Assembly: GCA_013152215.1 (NCBI GenBank)
Contig: JAADGT010000277.1
Span: forward strand, 1-5,447
Source of the DNA: Deltaproteobacteria bacterium
GTDB lineage: Bacteria; Desulfobacterota; Deferrisomatia; Deferrisomatales; Deferrisomataceae
Reading direction: 5' to 3'
DNA: 5,447 bases
Under the pieces are notes generated by a model. That model ran no database searches. It was not told the origin of the DNA and saw only the letters and a program-made list of their open reading frames with translations. This document shows positions 1 to 5,447 of this stretch, one piece after another. Numbering within the stretch: position 1 is the first letter of the stretch; each line of letters opens with the position of its first letter. A program made the position numbers and the translations under genes.

Positions 1-452
1 TGCTCGTCCGAGATCGCGCCCGCCTCATGGAGCACCCGGTCCCGATCCGTGGTGGCCTGCTGGGCCTCCCACGCCGCCTCGGCCGCGGCCACCGCCCCCC
101 TTGCAGCCGACAGCCCGGCACCGGCCTGGGCCATCGCGTCCTCCAGCTCCCGGGCGTCCAACACGGCCAGCACCTGGCCCTTGTGCACCGGGTCGCCCTC
201 CCGGACGCGCACCTCCAGCAGCCGGGCCATGATCATCGGGGCGACCCGGGCCTCCTCGGCCGCGACCACGGTGCCGGTGACGTGCCGCACCCGGGCCACC
301 CGACCCGAACGAACCGGCACCACCTCCACCACCGGCACCGGTCGCCGGACCAGGGGTGCCGTCTCCTTCTGCTGGAGCCGTTTGGCCCGGACGGCCACGA
401 GGCCGGCCGCGACCCCGGCCGCGATCACGATCCATACGAGCTTCTTGATCAT
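1..452 (-). CDS. RND/MFP-type efflux adaptor (HlyD/AcrA family), N-terminal part
   Basis: Periplasmic membrane fusion protein that would link an inner-membrane pump to the outer-membrane channel encoded just upstream. The reading frame is open from ATG at 452 to the left edge, giving 150 visible residues, so the C-terminal half is missing. It begins MIKKLVWIVIAAG, a short cytoplasmic tail and one hydrophobic anchor (about residues 4-21) with no lipobox cysteine. Next comes a biotinyl-lipoyl-like segment (about 55-102) with the family pattern 'GTVVAAEEARVAP...LLEVRVREGD.V.KGQVLAVLD'. An alanine-rich heptad region (about 103-140) follows, as expected for the alpha-hairpin. Its ATG overlaps the TGA of the TolC-like gene by four bases (ATGA), with a GAGGA-like ribosome site 9 bases before it, indicating translational coupling. 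The substrate cannot be inferred. Family call is strong; the RND versus ABC (MacA-like) partner is unknown because the next gene is outside the window. Confidence 0.9.
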   Translation of the reverse strand, partial: MIKKLVWIVIAAGVAAGLVAVRAKRLQQKETAPLVRRPVPVVEVVPVRSGRVARVRHVTGTVVAAEEARVAPMIMARLLEVRVREGDPVHKGQVLAVLDARELEDAMAQAGAGLSAARGAVAAAEAAWEAQQATTDRDRVLHEAGAISDE

Positions 453-1789
453 CGGACCACGTCCTCTTCCACGATGCTGTTGATCCGCTCGGCCGCGGTG
501 ACCACGGCCCCCAGGGCCTTCGCCAGCGAGGCACGGGCGCTCGCCCTGCGCGCCTGGGCCCGCAGCAGGTCTTCGACGGTGCCGGCTCCGGTGTCGTACC
601 GGATCTGCTCGATCCGGGCGGCCTCGGCAGCGGCAGCCACCCGGGCCCGGGCCGCGGCCAGCTCGGCCCGGACCGACCGGAACCGGGCCAGGGCGTCCTG
701 AAGGTCGGACGCCACGGCCAGCCGGGCCTGCTCGATCCCGTACTCGGCCGCTCTCTCCCTCGCCCTGGCCGCCTCCAGGGCGGCGAAACGGGAGCCGCCG
801 TGGAACAGGGGCACCTTGACGCTGACGATCACCTGCCAAGTGTCAAGGGGGTCATTCACGGAGGGCGCGTCGTTGCGGGTGTAGTTGCCCTCGGCGACCA
901 CCGACGGCAGGAAGCTCGAGGTCGCCAGGGCGACGTTCCGTCGGCTCTGCTCGGCAGCGATGCGCGCCTGCCGCACCCGGGAGGTCCTGTCGAGCCGGGC
1001 CGCCAGATCTTGGCGCGCCGTGTCCAGCTCCGGCACCCGGTCCTCCAGGGGCTCCACCTCGATCCGGCGGGAGGGGTCACGACCCAACAGGGCCAGGAGC
1101 ATGGCTCCCACCCGGGCGCGGTCGGCCCGGACCGCCTCACGTTGGGCTTTTGCGTCCTCCAGCTGCTCCACCACCTTGAGCCGGTCCAGCTCGGGCCGCT
1201 TGCCCAGCCGTACCATCAGCTCGAGCCGCTCCCGGTTCTTCTCGAGGGAGGCCACCAGCTCGTCGAACCCGGCGACCACCGCGTCCAGGGTCTGGGCCGC
1301 GGTGTACAGCGAGACGGCGTTGAACCGAACCTGCCAGCGTGTGCCCTCGAGCAGGGCGGCGGCCCCCTGGGTCTCGAGCCGGGCGAGCTCGGCTCCGTTG
1401 GAGAGCCGGCCGCCCAGGTACAGGGGTAGATGGAACGACACGCCGTAGTGCTGCTGGTTGCGGTCCCAGGGGAGGGCGCCGAACCCTCCGGCGTCGCCCA
1501 GGATCTCCTCGGACATCGGCCGGACGACCCACGCGTCGTTGGTTCGAGAGTAGTTGAAGAACGCGTCGACCTGCCCCCAGCGCTCCCGGGAGACCGCCTC
1601 GGCCGACCGTTCGGCAGCAACGCTGCGGTGGGACAGCACCTTGAGACCCGGGTTGGCCTCTAGCGCCTCGTCCACGGCCTCGGCCAACGTGAGCCGCAGC
1701 GGCCCCGCCGCCCGGGCCGGCGGTGGGGTCGCACCCCAGGCCAGGGCGGCCACCACGGCCGAGGCCACCGCAACGATCCTCGACGGCAT
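449..1789 (-). CDS. TolC-like outer membrane efflux protein (OEP family)
   Basis: Predicted outer-membrane channel of a tripartite efflux or type I export system, 446 residues, the usual length for the family. A signal peptide is visible at residues 1-28 (MPSRIVAVASAVVAALAWGA, then PARA-AG as the likely cleavage region). There is no lipobox cysteine, so it is probably a TolC/CusC-like channel without lipid anchor. Two OEP repeats follow: the first begins LRLTLAEAVDEALEANPGLK (about 31-50), and the second has the typical 'FLPSVVAEGNYTRND...WQVIVSVKVPLFHGG' strand region followed by long Ala/Arg/Glu-rich helices. 'RYDTGAGTVEDLLRAQ', near the C-terminus, is a characteristic OEP motif. The ATG at 1789 overlaps the tetR stop by one base (TGATG), with AAGGA 9 bases upstream. 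The stop overlaps the adaptor start. It is therefore the middle gene of a coupled regulator-channel-adaptor operon. Confidence 0.93.
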   Translation of the reverse strand: MPSRIVAVASAVVAALAWGATPPPARAAGPLRLTLAEAVDEALEANPGLKVLSHRSVAAERSAEAVSRERWGQVDAFFNYSRTNDAWVVRPMSEEILGDAGGFGALPWDRNQQHYGVSFHLPLYLGGRLSNGAELARLETQGAAALLEGTRWQVRFNAVSLYTAAQTLDAVVAGFDELVASLEKNRERLELMVRLGKRPELDRLKVVEQLEDAKAQREAVRADRARVGAMLLALLGRDPSRRIEVEPLEDRVPELDTARQDLAARLDRTSRVRQARIAAEQSRRNVALATSSFLPSVVAEGNYTRNDAPSVNDPLDTWQVIVSVKVPLFHGGSRFAALEAARARERAAEYGIEQARLAVASDLQDALARFRSVRAELAAARARVAAAAEAARIEQIRYDTGAGTVEDLLRAQARRASARASLAKALGAVVTAAERINSIVEEDVVR

Positions 1790-2412
1790 CAGGGGCCGTC
1801 CTTCCCCGCGCCGCTGCGGAGAGCGCCCACCAGGAACGGCACCAGCGTCTCGCCGAACCGGTCCTCCGCGTGGACGTCCGGCAGCAGCCGCAGCCGGATC
1901 GCCAGGGCGGCCGGGGGGCCCACCAACATCAGGGCCAAGGCGTCGGGAGACGGCGATGGCACCAGCTCCCCGGCGGCCTGTCCCTGCCGGATCAGACGTT
2001 CCAGCACCGAAAGGTAGCTCCGGAAGATGGAGCGCATCCGGTCGATCAGGGCCTCGTCGTTCGAGACGGACGCCTCGGCCAGGAGCAGGATCGGCAGGCC
2101 CCTGTGCTCGCGGATGATCTCGGTGTGGTGCCGCACGATCCGCCGGAGCCGCTCGGCCACACAGAGCCCCTCGTCCCGGGCGATCTCGCCGACCGGTTCC
2201 AGGAGCGCTGTCCCGATGCGGTCCATCAGACCCAGGATCAGCGCCTGCTTGCTGGGGAAATGGCGGTAGATCGCCGCCTCGGTAAAGCCCACCCGCTCCG
2301 CGAGCCGCTTGGTGGTGAGGGCTGAGAAGCCTCCGTCCCGGACCAAGGCCAGCGCGTGTTCGAGCAGCTCGTTTTGTCGGGGGGTGTACGGTCGGACGCC
2401 GAGAGGGGTCAT
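1789..2412 (-). CDS. TetR/AcrR-family transcriptional regulator of the efflux operon
   Basis: One-component repressor, 207 residues from ATG at 2412. The N-terminal DNA-binding domain is clear: 'NELLEHALALVRDGGFSALTTKRLAERVGFTEAAIYRHFPSKQALILGLMDRI' occupies about residues 14-66, with the recognition helix ending in the hallmark AAIYRHF. The remaining roughly 140 residues form the divergent helical ligand-binding and dimerisation domain, so the inducer cannot be read. An in-frame GTG at 2463 would extend the protein by 17 residues, but that extension would run through the likely promoter -10 element and operator. ATG at 2412 has AGGA with a 7-base spacer and is preferred. The gene leads the operon and overlaps the TolC-like gene by one base, so the regulator is probably autoregulated together with the pump it controls. 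The likely operator lies at 2428-2443. Confidence 0.93.
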   Translation of the reverse strand: MTPLGVRPYTPRQNELLEHALALVRDGGFSALTTKRLAERVGFTEAAIYRHFPSKQALILGLMDRIGTALLEPVGEIARDEGLCVAERLRRIVRHHTEIIREHRGLPILLLAEASVSNDEALIDRMRSIFRSYLSVLERLIRQGQAAGELVPSPSPDALALMLVGPPAALAIRLRLLPDVHAEDRFGETLVPFLVGALRSGAGKDGP

Positions 2413-2427
2413 GGCTGCATCCTGAAG

Positions 2428-2443
2428 GTTAGTGAATACTAAC
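2428..2443. promoter_or_regulatory. Probable TetR operator (perfect 6-4-6 inverted repeat)
   Basis: GTTAGT-GAAT-ACTAAC is a perfect inverted repeat with 6-base arms and a 4-base centre. It stands out as AT-rich within GC-rich surroundings. It lies between the predicted transcription start (around 2448) and the tetR ATG at 2412, where a bound dimer would block initiation or clearance. TTAGT-type half sites are common among TetR/AcrR repressors of efflux operons. That this regulator binds here is inference from position and symmetry. Confidence 0.7.
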
Positions 2444-2454
2444 TGACCTGCCCC

Positions 2455-2483
2455 ACCATACACTCCCTTTCTTCAGGAATCAA
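2455..2483 (-). promoter_or_regulatory. Predicted sigma70-type promoter of the tetR-efflux operon
   Basis: On the minus strand, TTGATT (2483-2478) matches the -35 consensus at 5 of 6 positions. It is followed by an exact 17-base spacer and TATGGT (2460-2455), matching the -10 consensus at 4 of 6. Initiation would fall near 2448, leaving a leader of about 36 nt that contains the operator palindrome and the ribosome site of ATG 2412. The assignment rests on motif and spacing only. Confidence 0.5.
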
Positions 2484-2506
2484 GCCCGCAGCACCGGATG
2501 GGGGGG

Positions 2507-2944
2507 TCAGGGCGGGACGGAGCCGGAGCCCGCCGTGACCAGACCGTGGGCCCAGTCCAGAACGGGCCGGACCCGATCGGCCAGGAGTCGCCGGGCGTCC
2601 TCGTACCCCAGCCACCGGTACTCGTGGTGCTCGGGCCGGCCGAGATCGGGGTTCACCCCCAGCCGCACCTCCCCCGCTCCGGCCTCGGCCACGTAGTACC
2701 GGGCCACCTTTCCCCGGCCGTAAGGCGGGGTCTCTCGCCACCCCGTGCCCCATCGGAACCGGAACTCCTGGAGGCCGGTCTCCTCCCGGGCCTCCCGAAG
2801 GGCCGCCTCCAGCGGCTCCTCCCCCGGCTCCACCTCCCCCTTGGGGAAGTCCCAGTACCGGTACGCCCGCAGCACGAGAAACCTCGGCCCCTCGGGGGTC
2901 AGGCGCACCGGCACGATCCCCGCGGAAAGCACCCTCTTGTCCAC
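2507..2944 (-). CDS. Nudix hydrolase, probably Ap4A-hydrolase-like
   Basis: Small cytoplasmic pyrophosphohydrolase, 145 residues from GTG at 2944. The complete Nudix box Gx5Ex7REUxEExGU is present at residues 36-58: G36, E42, then REAREETGL at 50-58, including the metal-binding glutamates E54 and E55. The preceding 'AYRYWDFPKGEVEPGE' and the later 'EHHEYRWLGYEDARRLL' resemble asymmetric bis(5'-nucleosyl)-tetraphosphatases (NUDT2/YgdP-like), which degrade Ap4A or related alarmones. Nudix substrate assignment from sequence alone is weak. An in-frame ATG at 3049 would add 35 residues that look non-coding. GTG 2944 has GGGAG 8 bases upstream and begins directly at the first beta strand (DKRVLSAGIVPV), so it is preferred. 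The gene lies 94 bases upstream of the tetR start on the same strand and diverges from norC. A functional link to either neighbour is not evident. Confidence 0.85.
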   Translation of the reverse strand: MDKRVLSAGIVPVRLTPEGPRFLVLRAYRYWDFPKGEVEPGEEPLEAALREAREETGLQEFRFRWGTGWRETPPYGRGKVARYYVAEAGAGEVRLGVNPDLGRPEHHEYRWLGYEDARRLLADRVRPVLDWAHGLVTAGSGSVPP

Positions 2945-3185
2945 AGCCCCTTCTCCCTCGGCTTCCGATGACCGGAGCCCGTCAACCCAGTACGGGTGTG
3001 CGAGCCTCACCCGTCCCCAAAACAATGCCGGAACCGAAGACGCCCGCAAGGCCTTCGACGCCGCCCCGAAAAACTCGGCCGAAAACGCGGCGGGCTCGTG
3101 CCCTCCGGGCGAGTCGAACCGAGCCTACCTCCATCGGGCGAGAAGGAGACTCCGCGAACGCCCGGAACCAAACCCAACTCGCAAA

Positions 3186-3203
3186 CCTTGACCCATGTCA
3201 AGG
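3186..3203. promoter_or_regulatory. CRP/FNR-superfamily binding site, NNR/DNR-type box
   Basis: CCTTGAC-CCAT-GTCAAGG is a perfect inverted repeat with 7-base arms. Its core TTGAC-N4-GTCAA has the spacing of the FNR box (TTGAT-N4-ATCAA), with the C/G variant typical of NO-responsive NNR/DNR-type regulators that control nor and nir genes. It is centred at 3194.5, about 193 bases upstream of the norC ATG. A class II arrangement (centre at -41.5) would put transcription start at about 3236. Symmetry and sequence are seen directly. The identity of the regulator (NnrR, Dnr, FNR or another member) is inferred, and no such gene lies in this window. Confidence 0.7.
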
Positions 3204-3223
3204 TTATCGACCCCCTCCAGGAG

Positions 3224-3229
3224 CAAAGT
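3224..3229 (+). promoter_or_regulatory. Candidate -10 element of the norCB promoter
   Basis: CAAAGT matches the -10 consensus at 3 of 6 positions, including the key second A and last T. It falls exactly at -12 to -7 if the upstream palindrome activates from -41.5. No good -35 is needed in a class II CRP/FNR-dependent promoter. The base match is weak and the call depends on spacing from the palindrome. Confidence 0.3.
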
Positions 3230-3230
3230 G

Positions 3231-3264
3231 CGTTTCCGTAGGACGGGGTTTGTCCCCGGAAACG
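3231..3264 (+). other. Possible hairpin at the start of the norCB leader
   Basis: CGTTTCCG (3231-3238) pairs perfectly with CGGAAACG (3257-3264). Inside, GGAC (3241-3244) can pair with GTCC (3252-3255), or alternatively GGGG with CCCC. It is not followed by a T run, so it is not an intrinsic terminator. It could be a 5' mRNA structure or a second protein-binding palindrome. Function is unknown. Confidence 0.35.
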
Positions 3265-3371
3265 GCCAGGATGCGCGCACTCTGTGCCGAGCCCCGTGCG
3301 CCTTCGTCCACATTGACGAACGGCGTTAGGACAGGTTCGCGCCCGGAGCGACCGACGCTCGCCGGGCGGAG

Positions 3372-3378
3372 AGGAGGT
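3372..3378 (+). promoter_or_regulatory. Strong ribosome binding site deciding the norC start
   Basis: AGGAGGT lies 9 bases before ATG 3388. It fixes the start of norC at this ATG, where the protein opens directly into its membrane anchor, and argues against the in-frame upstream ATG at 3271. Confidence 0.85.
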
Positions 3379-3387
3379 AAGGCCCCT

Positions 3388-4083
3388 ATGACCAAGAAAG
3401 CCGCAAAATCCATCTTTTGGGTGGGCACTCTGATGTCCGCCGGCATCTTCATATGGCTTACGGTGGACTTCCATCGCCAGGAACCGGCGTATGCGAACAC
3501 CGACCGGATCACCGAGCAGGTCGTGGCCGGGAAGAAAGTTTGGCACAAGTACAACTGCAACGACTGTCATACCATTCTCGGGTTCGGGGGCTATTACGCT
3601 CCGGACATGACCAAAGCGTACTACCGCCTCGGCCCGAACAACATCGTCGCCATCGTGATGGAGCCCGAAAAGGTCTACAAGGACTCTTTCCGGAAGATGC
3701 CCAAGCTGGGGCTCACCCGGAGGGAGGCCGAGGACCTGGTGGAGTTTCTCCACTGGGTGGCAGACATCGAGAACCGCCACTGGCCGCCTCAGGACGAAAA
3801 GTACGTGCGGGCGGCGAGGCTTCGAGAAAAAGAGCCCCACAAGCTCCAAAAGGTGGACATCGTGCTCGGCGCGTGCGGGGGGTGTCATTCCTTCGAGAAC
3901 CAGGGCCGGGACATCGCGGGCGACTTCGGCGACATCGCCAAGGAAACCCAGTACGACCGAGATACCCTGGTGCGCTACATCTTGAACCCCACGTCCGTGA
4001 ACCCCGACTCCGGCATGCCCCCCCAGAACGTCTCCCCAGAAACAGCCGAACTCATCGCGGACTTCATTCTGGGGCTCAAATAA
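3388..4083 (+). CDS. norC: Nitric oxide reductase cytochrome c subunit NorC with an extra C-terminal haem c domain
   Basis: Electron-entry subunit of cytochrome-c-dependent NO reductase, anchored in the inner membrane with its haems in the periplasm; 231 residues against roughly 150 for ordinary NorC. Residues 9-26 form the single membrane anchor. The canonical NorC domain (about 40-136) carries haem c motif C57-N-D-C60-H61, the family pattern 'CHTILGFGGYYAPDM' and the axial methionine M104 in 'FRKMPKLGLT'. It ends with 'FLHWVADIENRHWPP', matching the usual NorC terminus. A charged linker (about 137-155) leads to a second class I cytochrome c-like domain with C163-G-G-C166-H167 and probable axial M210 in 'NPDSGMPPQNVSPETAELIADFI'. 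The protein is thus predicted to bind two c haems. It is the first gene of norCB; its stop lies inside the norB ribosome site, with the norB ATG 12 bases after it. An FNR-type box upstream suggests induction by NO or low oxygen. Confidence 0.92.
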   Translation: MTKKAAKSIFWVGTLMSAGIFIWLTVDFHRQEPAYANTDRITEQVVAGKKVWHKYNCNDCHTILGFGGYYAPDMTKAYYRLGPNNIVAIVMEPEKVYKDSFRKMPKLGLTRREAEDLVEFLHWVADIENRHWPPQDEKYVRAARLREKEPHKLQKVDIVLGACGGCHSFENQGRDIAGDFGDIAKETQYDRDTLVRYILNPTSVNPDSGMPPQNVSPETAELIADFILGLK

Positions 4084-4089
4084 GGAGGT
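4082..4089 (+). promoter_or_regulatory. Ribosome binding site of norB overlapping the norC stop
   Basis: AAGGAGGT starts within the TAA stop codon of norC and lies 6 bases before ATG 4096, near-ideal spacing. The overlap suggests coupled translation of the two subunits. Confidence 0.85.
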
Positions 4090-4095
4090 GGCCCG

Positions 4096-5433
4096 ATGAC
4101 GATCCGGTACGAGAGCCAAAAAGTCGCCTTGCCGTACATACAGATCTCCCTTCTGCTCTTCCTCCTTCAGATCGCCATGGGGCTCTGGCTGGCGGTGAAC
4201 TACGCTTTCACCTTGCCCCAGTGGTTGGTGGACGCATTCTCGTTTGCCACGGCCCGTGCGATCCACACGAACCTCCTAGTGGCATGGCTCCTCCTCGGTT
4301 TCATGGGGGGAGCGTACTTCATCCTGCCGGTGGAGTGTGAGCGGGAGCTGTTCAGCACCAAGCTGGCCTACATCCAACTGGGGCTGTTCGTTTTGGCCGC
4401 CGTGACGGCGGTGGTGGGATTCCTGTTCGGATGGACCCAGGGAAAGCCTTTGCTGGAGATTCCCGTGCCGCTCGACCTCGTAATCGTGGTGGCGGCCCTC
4501 ATCTTCATCGCCAACGTGCTGCTAACGGTGATCGGAGCGAAGCGCCGCAGCGTCCTGCAGTGGATGCTTGTGGGAGGGGTGGTGTTCCTTGCGCTCCTGT
4601 ACCTCCTGGGGATTCCATTCTACCGGAGCCTGAACGCGGACTACTATTACTGGTGGTGGGTGATCCACCTCTGGGTCGAGGGAGCCTGGGAGCTGATCAC
4701 TGCCTCGATCGTGGCCTTCGTGATCCTCCAGGTCACCGGCATCGAACGCCAAGTGGTGGAGAAATGGCTGTACGTGGAAACCGGCCTGTTCCTGTTCACT
4801 GGGATCGTGGGCACGGGACATCACTACTACTGGATCGGGTCGCCGGACTATTGGCTGTGGTGGGGCGGCATCTTCAGTGCCCTGGAGCCGATCCCGATCG
4901 CCCTGATGGTGGTGGACACATGGCTCCACGTACGACGCCGCCGGAACACAATGGTGAACCGGCTCACGTGGATCTACATCATCGGTCTCGCGATCTACCA
5001 TTTTCTGGGAGCCGGGGTGTGGGGCTTCATCCACACGCTGCCTCCTGTCAACTACTACACACACGGAAGCCAGATCACCGTATCCCACGGGCACATGGCG
5101 TTCTTCGGAGCGTATGTGCTGCTCAACCTGACCGTGTTCTACTACGCCCTGCCCCAGTTCAAGAGCATCCGCCGGTACCAGGAAAAACTGGGGCAGTGGG
5201 GGTTCTGGACCATGGCGGTGTCCATGTTCTTCCTTTGCCTGGTGTTCGGTGTGGCCGGCATCCTTCAGACGTACCTGGAGCGGTTCCTCGACATCGGGTA
5301 CAGCACAGCCCAGATGACCATGATGTTCTGGTTCAAAGCCGCGCTGTTCTTCGGAGCGATCTTCCTGGTGGGAGCGGTGATGACGGTCTATCACTTGTTC
5401 ACCCTCCGGCCCGCCCCCGAAGCGGCTGCTTGA
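4096..5433 (+). CDS. norB: Nitric oxide reductase catalytic subunit NorB (cNOR type)
   Basis: Catalytic subunit of the haem-copper oxidase superfamily enzyme that reduces two NO to N2O at a haem b3/non-haem FeB centre in the inner membrane. It has 445 residues and about 12 hydrophobic segments, normal for cNOR NorB and without the N-terminal extension of quinol-dependent NorZ. Expected ligands are present: H57 and H333 for low-spin haem b, H331 for haem b3, and H191, H242, H243 plus E195 for FeB, in motifs HLWVEGAWE, GTGHHYYWIG and SHGHMAFFG. E264 in 'FSALEPIP' matches the conserved active-site glutamate. From memory of the Pseudomonas aeruginosa protein, positions from H191 onward are shifted by a constant 16 residues. 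The FeB glutamate and all three FeB histidines exclude the eNOR-like and NO-dismutase variants with altered ligands. The gene follows norC by 12 bases. norD/norQ-type accessory genes, if present, lie beyond the right edge. Confidence 0.96.
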   Translation: MTIRYESQKVALPYIQISLLLFLLQIAMGLWLAVNYAFTLPQWLVDAFSFATARAIHTNLLVAWLLLGFMGGAYFILPVECERELFSTKLAYIQLGLFVLAAVTAVVGFLFGWTQGKPLLEIPVPLDLVIVVAALIFIANVLLTVIGAKRRSVLQWMLVGGVVFLALLYLLGIPFYRSLNADYYYWWWVIHLWVEGAWELITASIVAFVILQVTGIERQVVEKWLYVETGLFLFTGIVGTGHHYYWIGSPDYWLWWGGIFSALEPIPIALMVVDTWLHVRRRRNTMVNRLTWIYIIGLAIYHFLGAGVWGFIHTLPPVNYYTHGSQITVSHGHMAFFGAYVLLNLTVFYYALPQFKSIRRYQEKLGQWGFWTMAVSMFFLCLVFGVAGILQTYLERFLDIGYSTAQMTMMFWFKAALFFGAIFLVGAVMTVYHLFTLRPAPEAAA

Positions 5434-5447
5434 CCCCCGCCCCCCGA

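Larger units (their letters stand above)
2945..3387. other. Divergent intergenic region between the Nudix gene and norC
   Basis: This 443-base stretch separates the minus-strand Nudix gene from plus-strand norC. I see no convincing gene in it. Open frames crossing it (a 5' extension of norC, an N-terminal extension of the Nudix gene, and a long frame antisense to norC) lack coding-like composition or ribosome sites. It contains the CRP/FNR-type palindrome at 3186-3203, a candidate -10 at 3224-3229, and possible leader hairpins at 3231-3264 and 3275-3301. A short minus-strand stretch at 3112-3159 resembles a WD40 blade but has no supporting frame. No clear promoter for the Nudix gene was found. 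No tRNA could be folded despite a GGTTCGA-like string near 3115-3120. Confidence 0.6.

Noticed and set aside
27..701. Plus-strand open frames across the efflux genes
   Set aside because: They are opposite the adaptor and TolC-like genes and have low-complexity His/Arg/Gly-rich translations typical of antisense frames in high-GC DNA.
2484..2506. Intrinsic terminator between the Nudix gene and tetR
   Set aside because: The run of C residues after the Nudix stop forms no stem followed by T residues on the minus strand, so read-through into tetR cannot be excluded but no terminator is supported.
2945..3049. N-terminal extension of the Nudix protein to ATG 3049
   Set aside because: The 35 extra residues do not resemble the family, and GTG 2944 has a ribosome site at good distance and begins at the first strand of the fold.
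3081..3175. Possible tRNA suggested by a GGTTCGA-like string on the minus strand
   Set aside because: The flanking bases do not form a T stem, and no acceptor or anticodon stem could be paired.
3313..3341. TTGACG at 3313 as a -35 box of a second norC promoter
   Set aside because: No acceptable -10 occurs at 16-18 bases spacing; the sequence there is GC-rich.
2968..3387. N-terminal extension of norC back to 2968 or to the in-frame ATG at 3271
   Set aside because: The extension is Arg/Pro/Ser-rich, unlike any NorC, and would place the membrane anchor internally. The strong AGGAGGT site directly precedes ATG 3388.
3007..4266. Long 419-residue minus-strand open frame opposite norC
   Set aside because: It lies antisense to norC and the start of norB, whose haem motifs and ribosome sites are unambiguous. 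Its translation shows no recognisable domain and is explained by GC-rich shadow coding.

Overview
The window is from a high-GC Gram-negative bacterium: an outer-membrane TolC-type protein and an envelope-spanning efflux adaptor imply two membranes. Hand counts of single 60-base lines give about 73% GC in the efflux genes (1021-1080) and about 60% in norB (4141-4200). I cannot place the lineage more precisely from the sequence; a denitrifying or NO-detoxifying proteobacterium or relative fits.

Left part, minus strand (positions 1-2483, read right to left): a tripartite efflux operon. A TetR-family regulator (1789-2412) comes first, then a TolC-like outer-membrane channel (449-1789), then the start of an HlyD/AcrA-type membrane fusion protein (1-452) that runs off the left edge. 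The three genes are joined by overlapping stop/start codons (TGATG, then ATGA), so they are almost certainly co-transcribed and translationally coupled. In front of tetR lies a plausible sigma70 promoter, with a perfect 6-4-6 inverted repeat just downstream that looks like the regulator's own operator. The inner-membrane pump would be expected just beyond the left edge.

Middle, minus strand (2507-2944): a small Nudix hydrolase resembling asymmetric diadenosine tetraphosphate hydrolases. To its right is a 443-base non-coding, divergent intergenic region (2945-3387) containing a perfect TTGAC-N4-GTCAA palindrome of the CRP/FNR (NNR/DNR) type, two possible hairpins and the leader of the next operon.

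Right part, plus strand (3388-5433): norC and norB of a cytochrome-c-type nitric oxide reductase (cNOR), each with a strong Shine-Dalgarno sequence. NorB carries all the expected haem b, haem b3 and FeB ligands. NorC is unusual: after the normal membrane-anchored monohaem domain it has an additional C-terminal cytochrome c domain with its own CxxCH and methionine ligand, giving a dihaem subunit. Together with the FNR-type box this suggests an anaerobic, NO- or redox-responsive NO reductase operon whose electron-entry subunit has a built-in extra haem. The dihaem NorC and its regulatory box are the most interesting features of the window.
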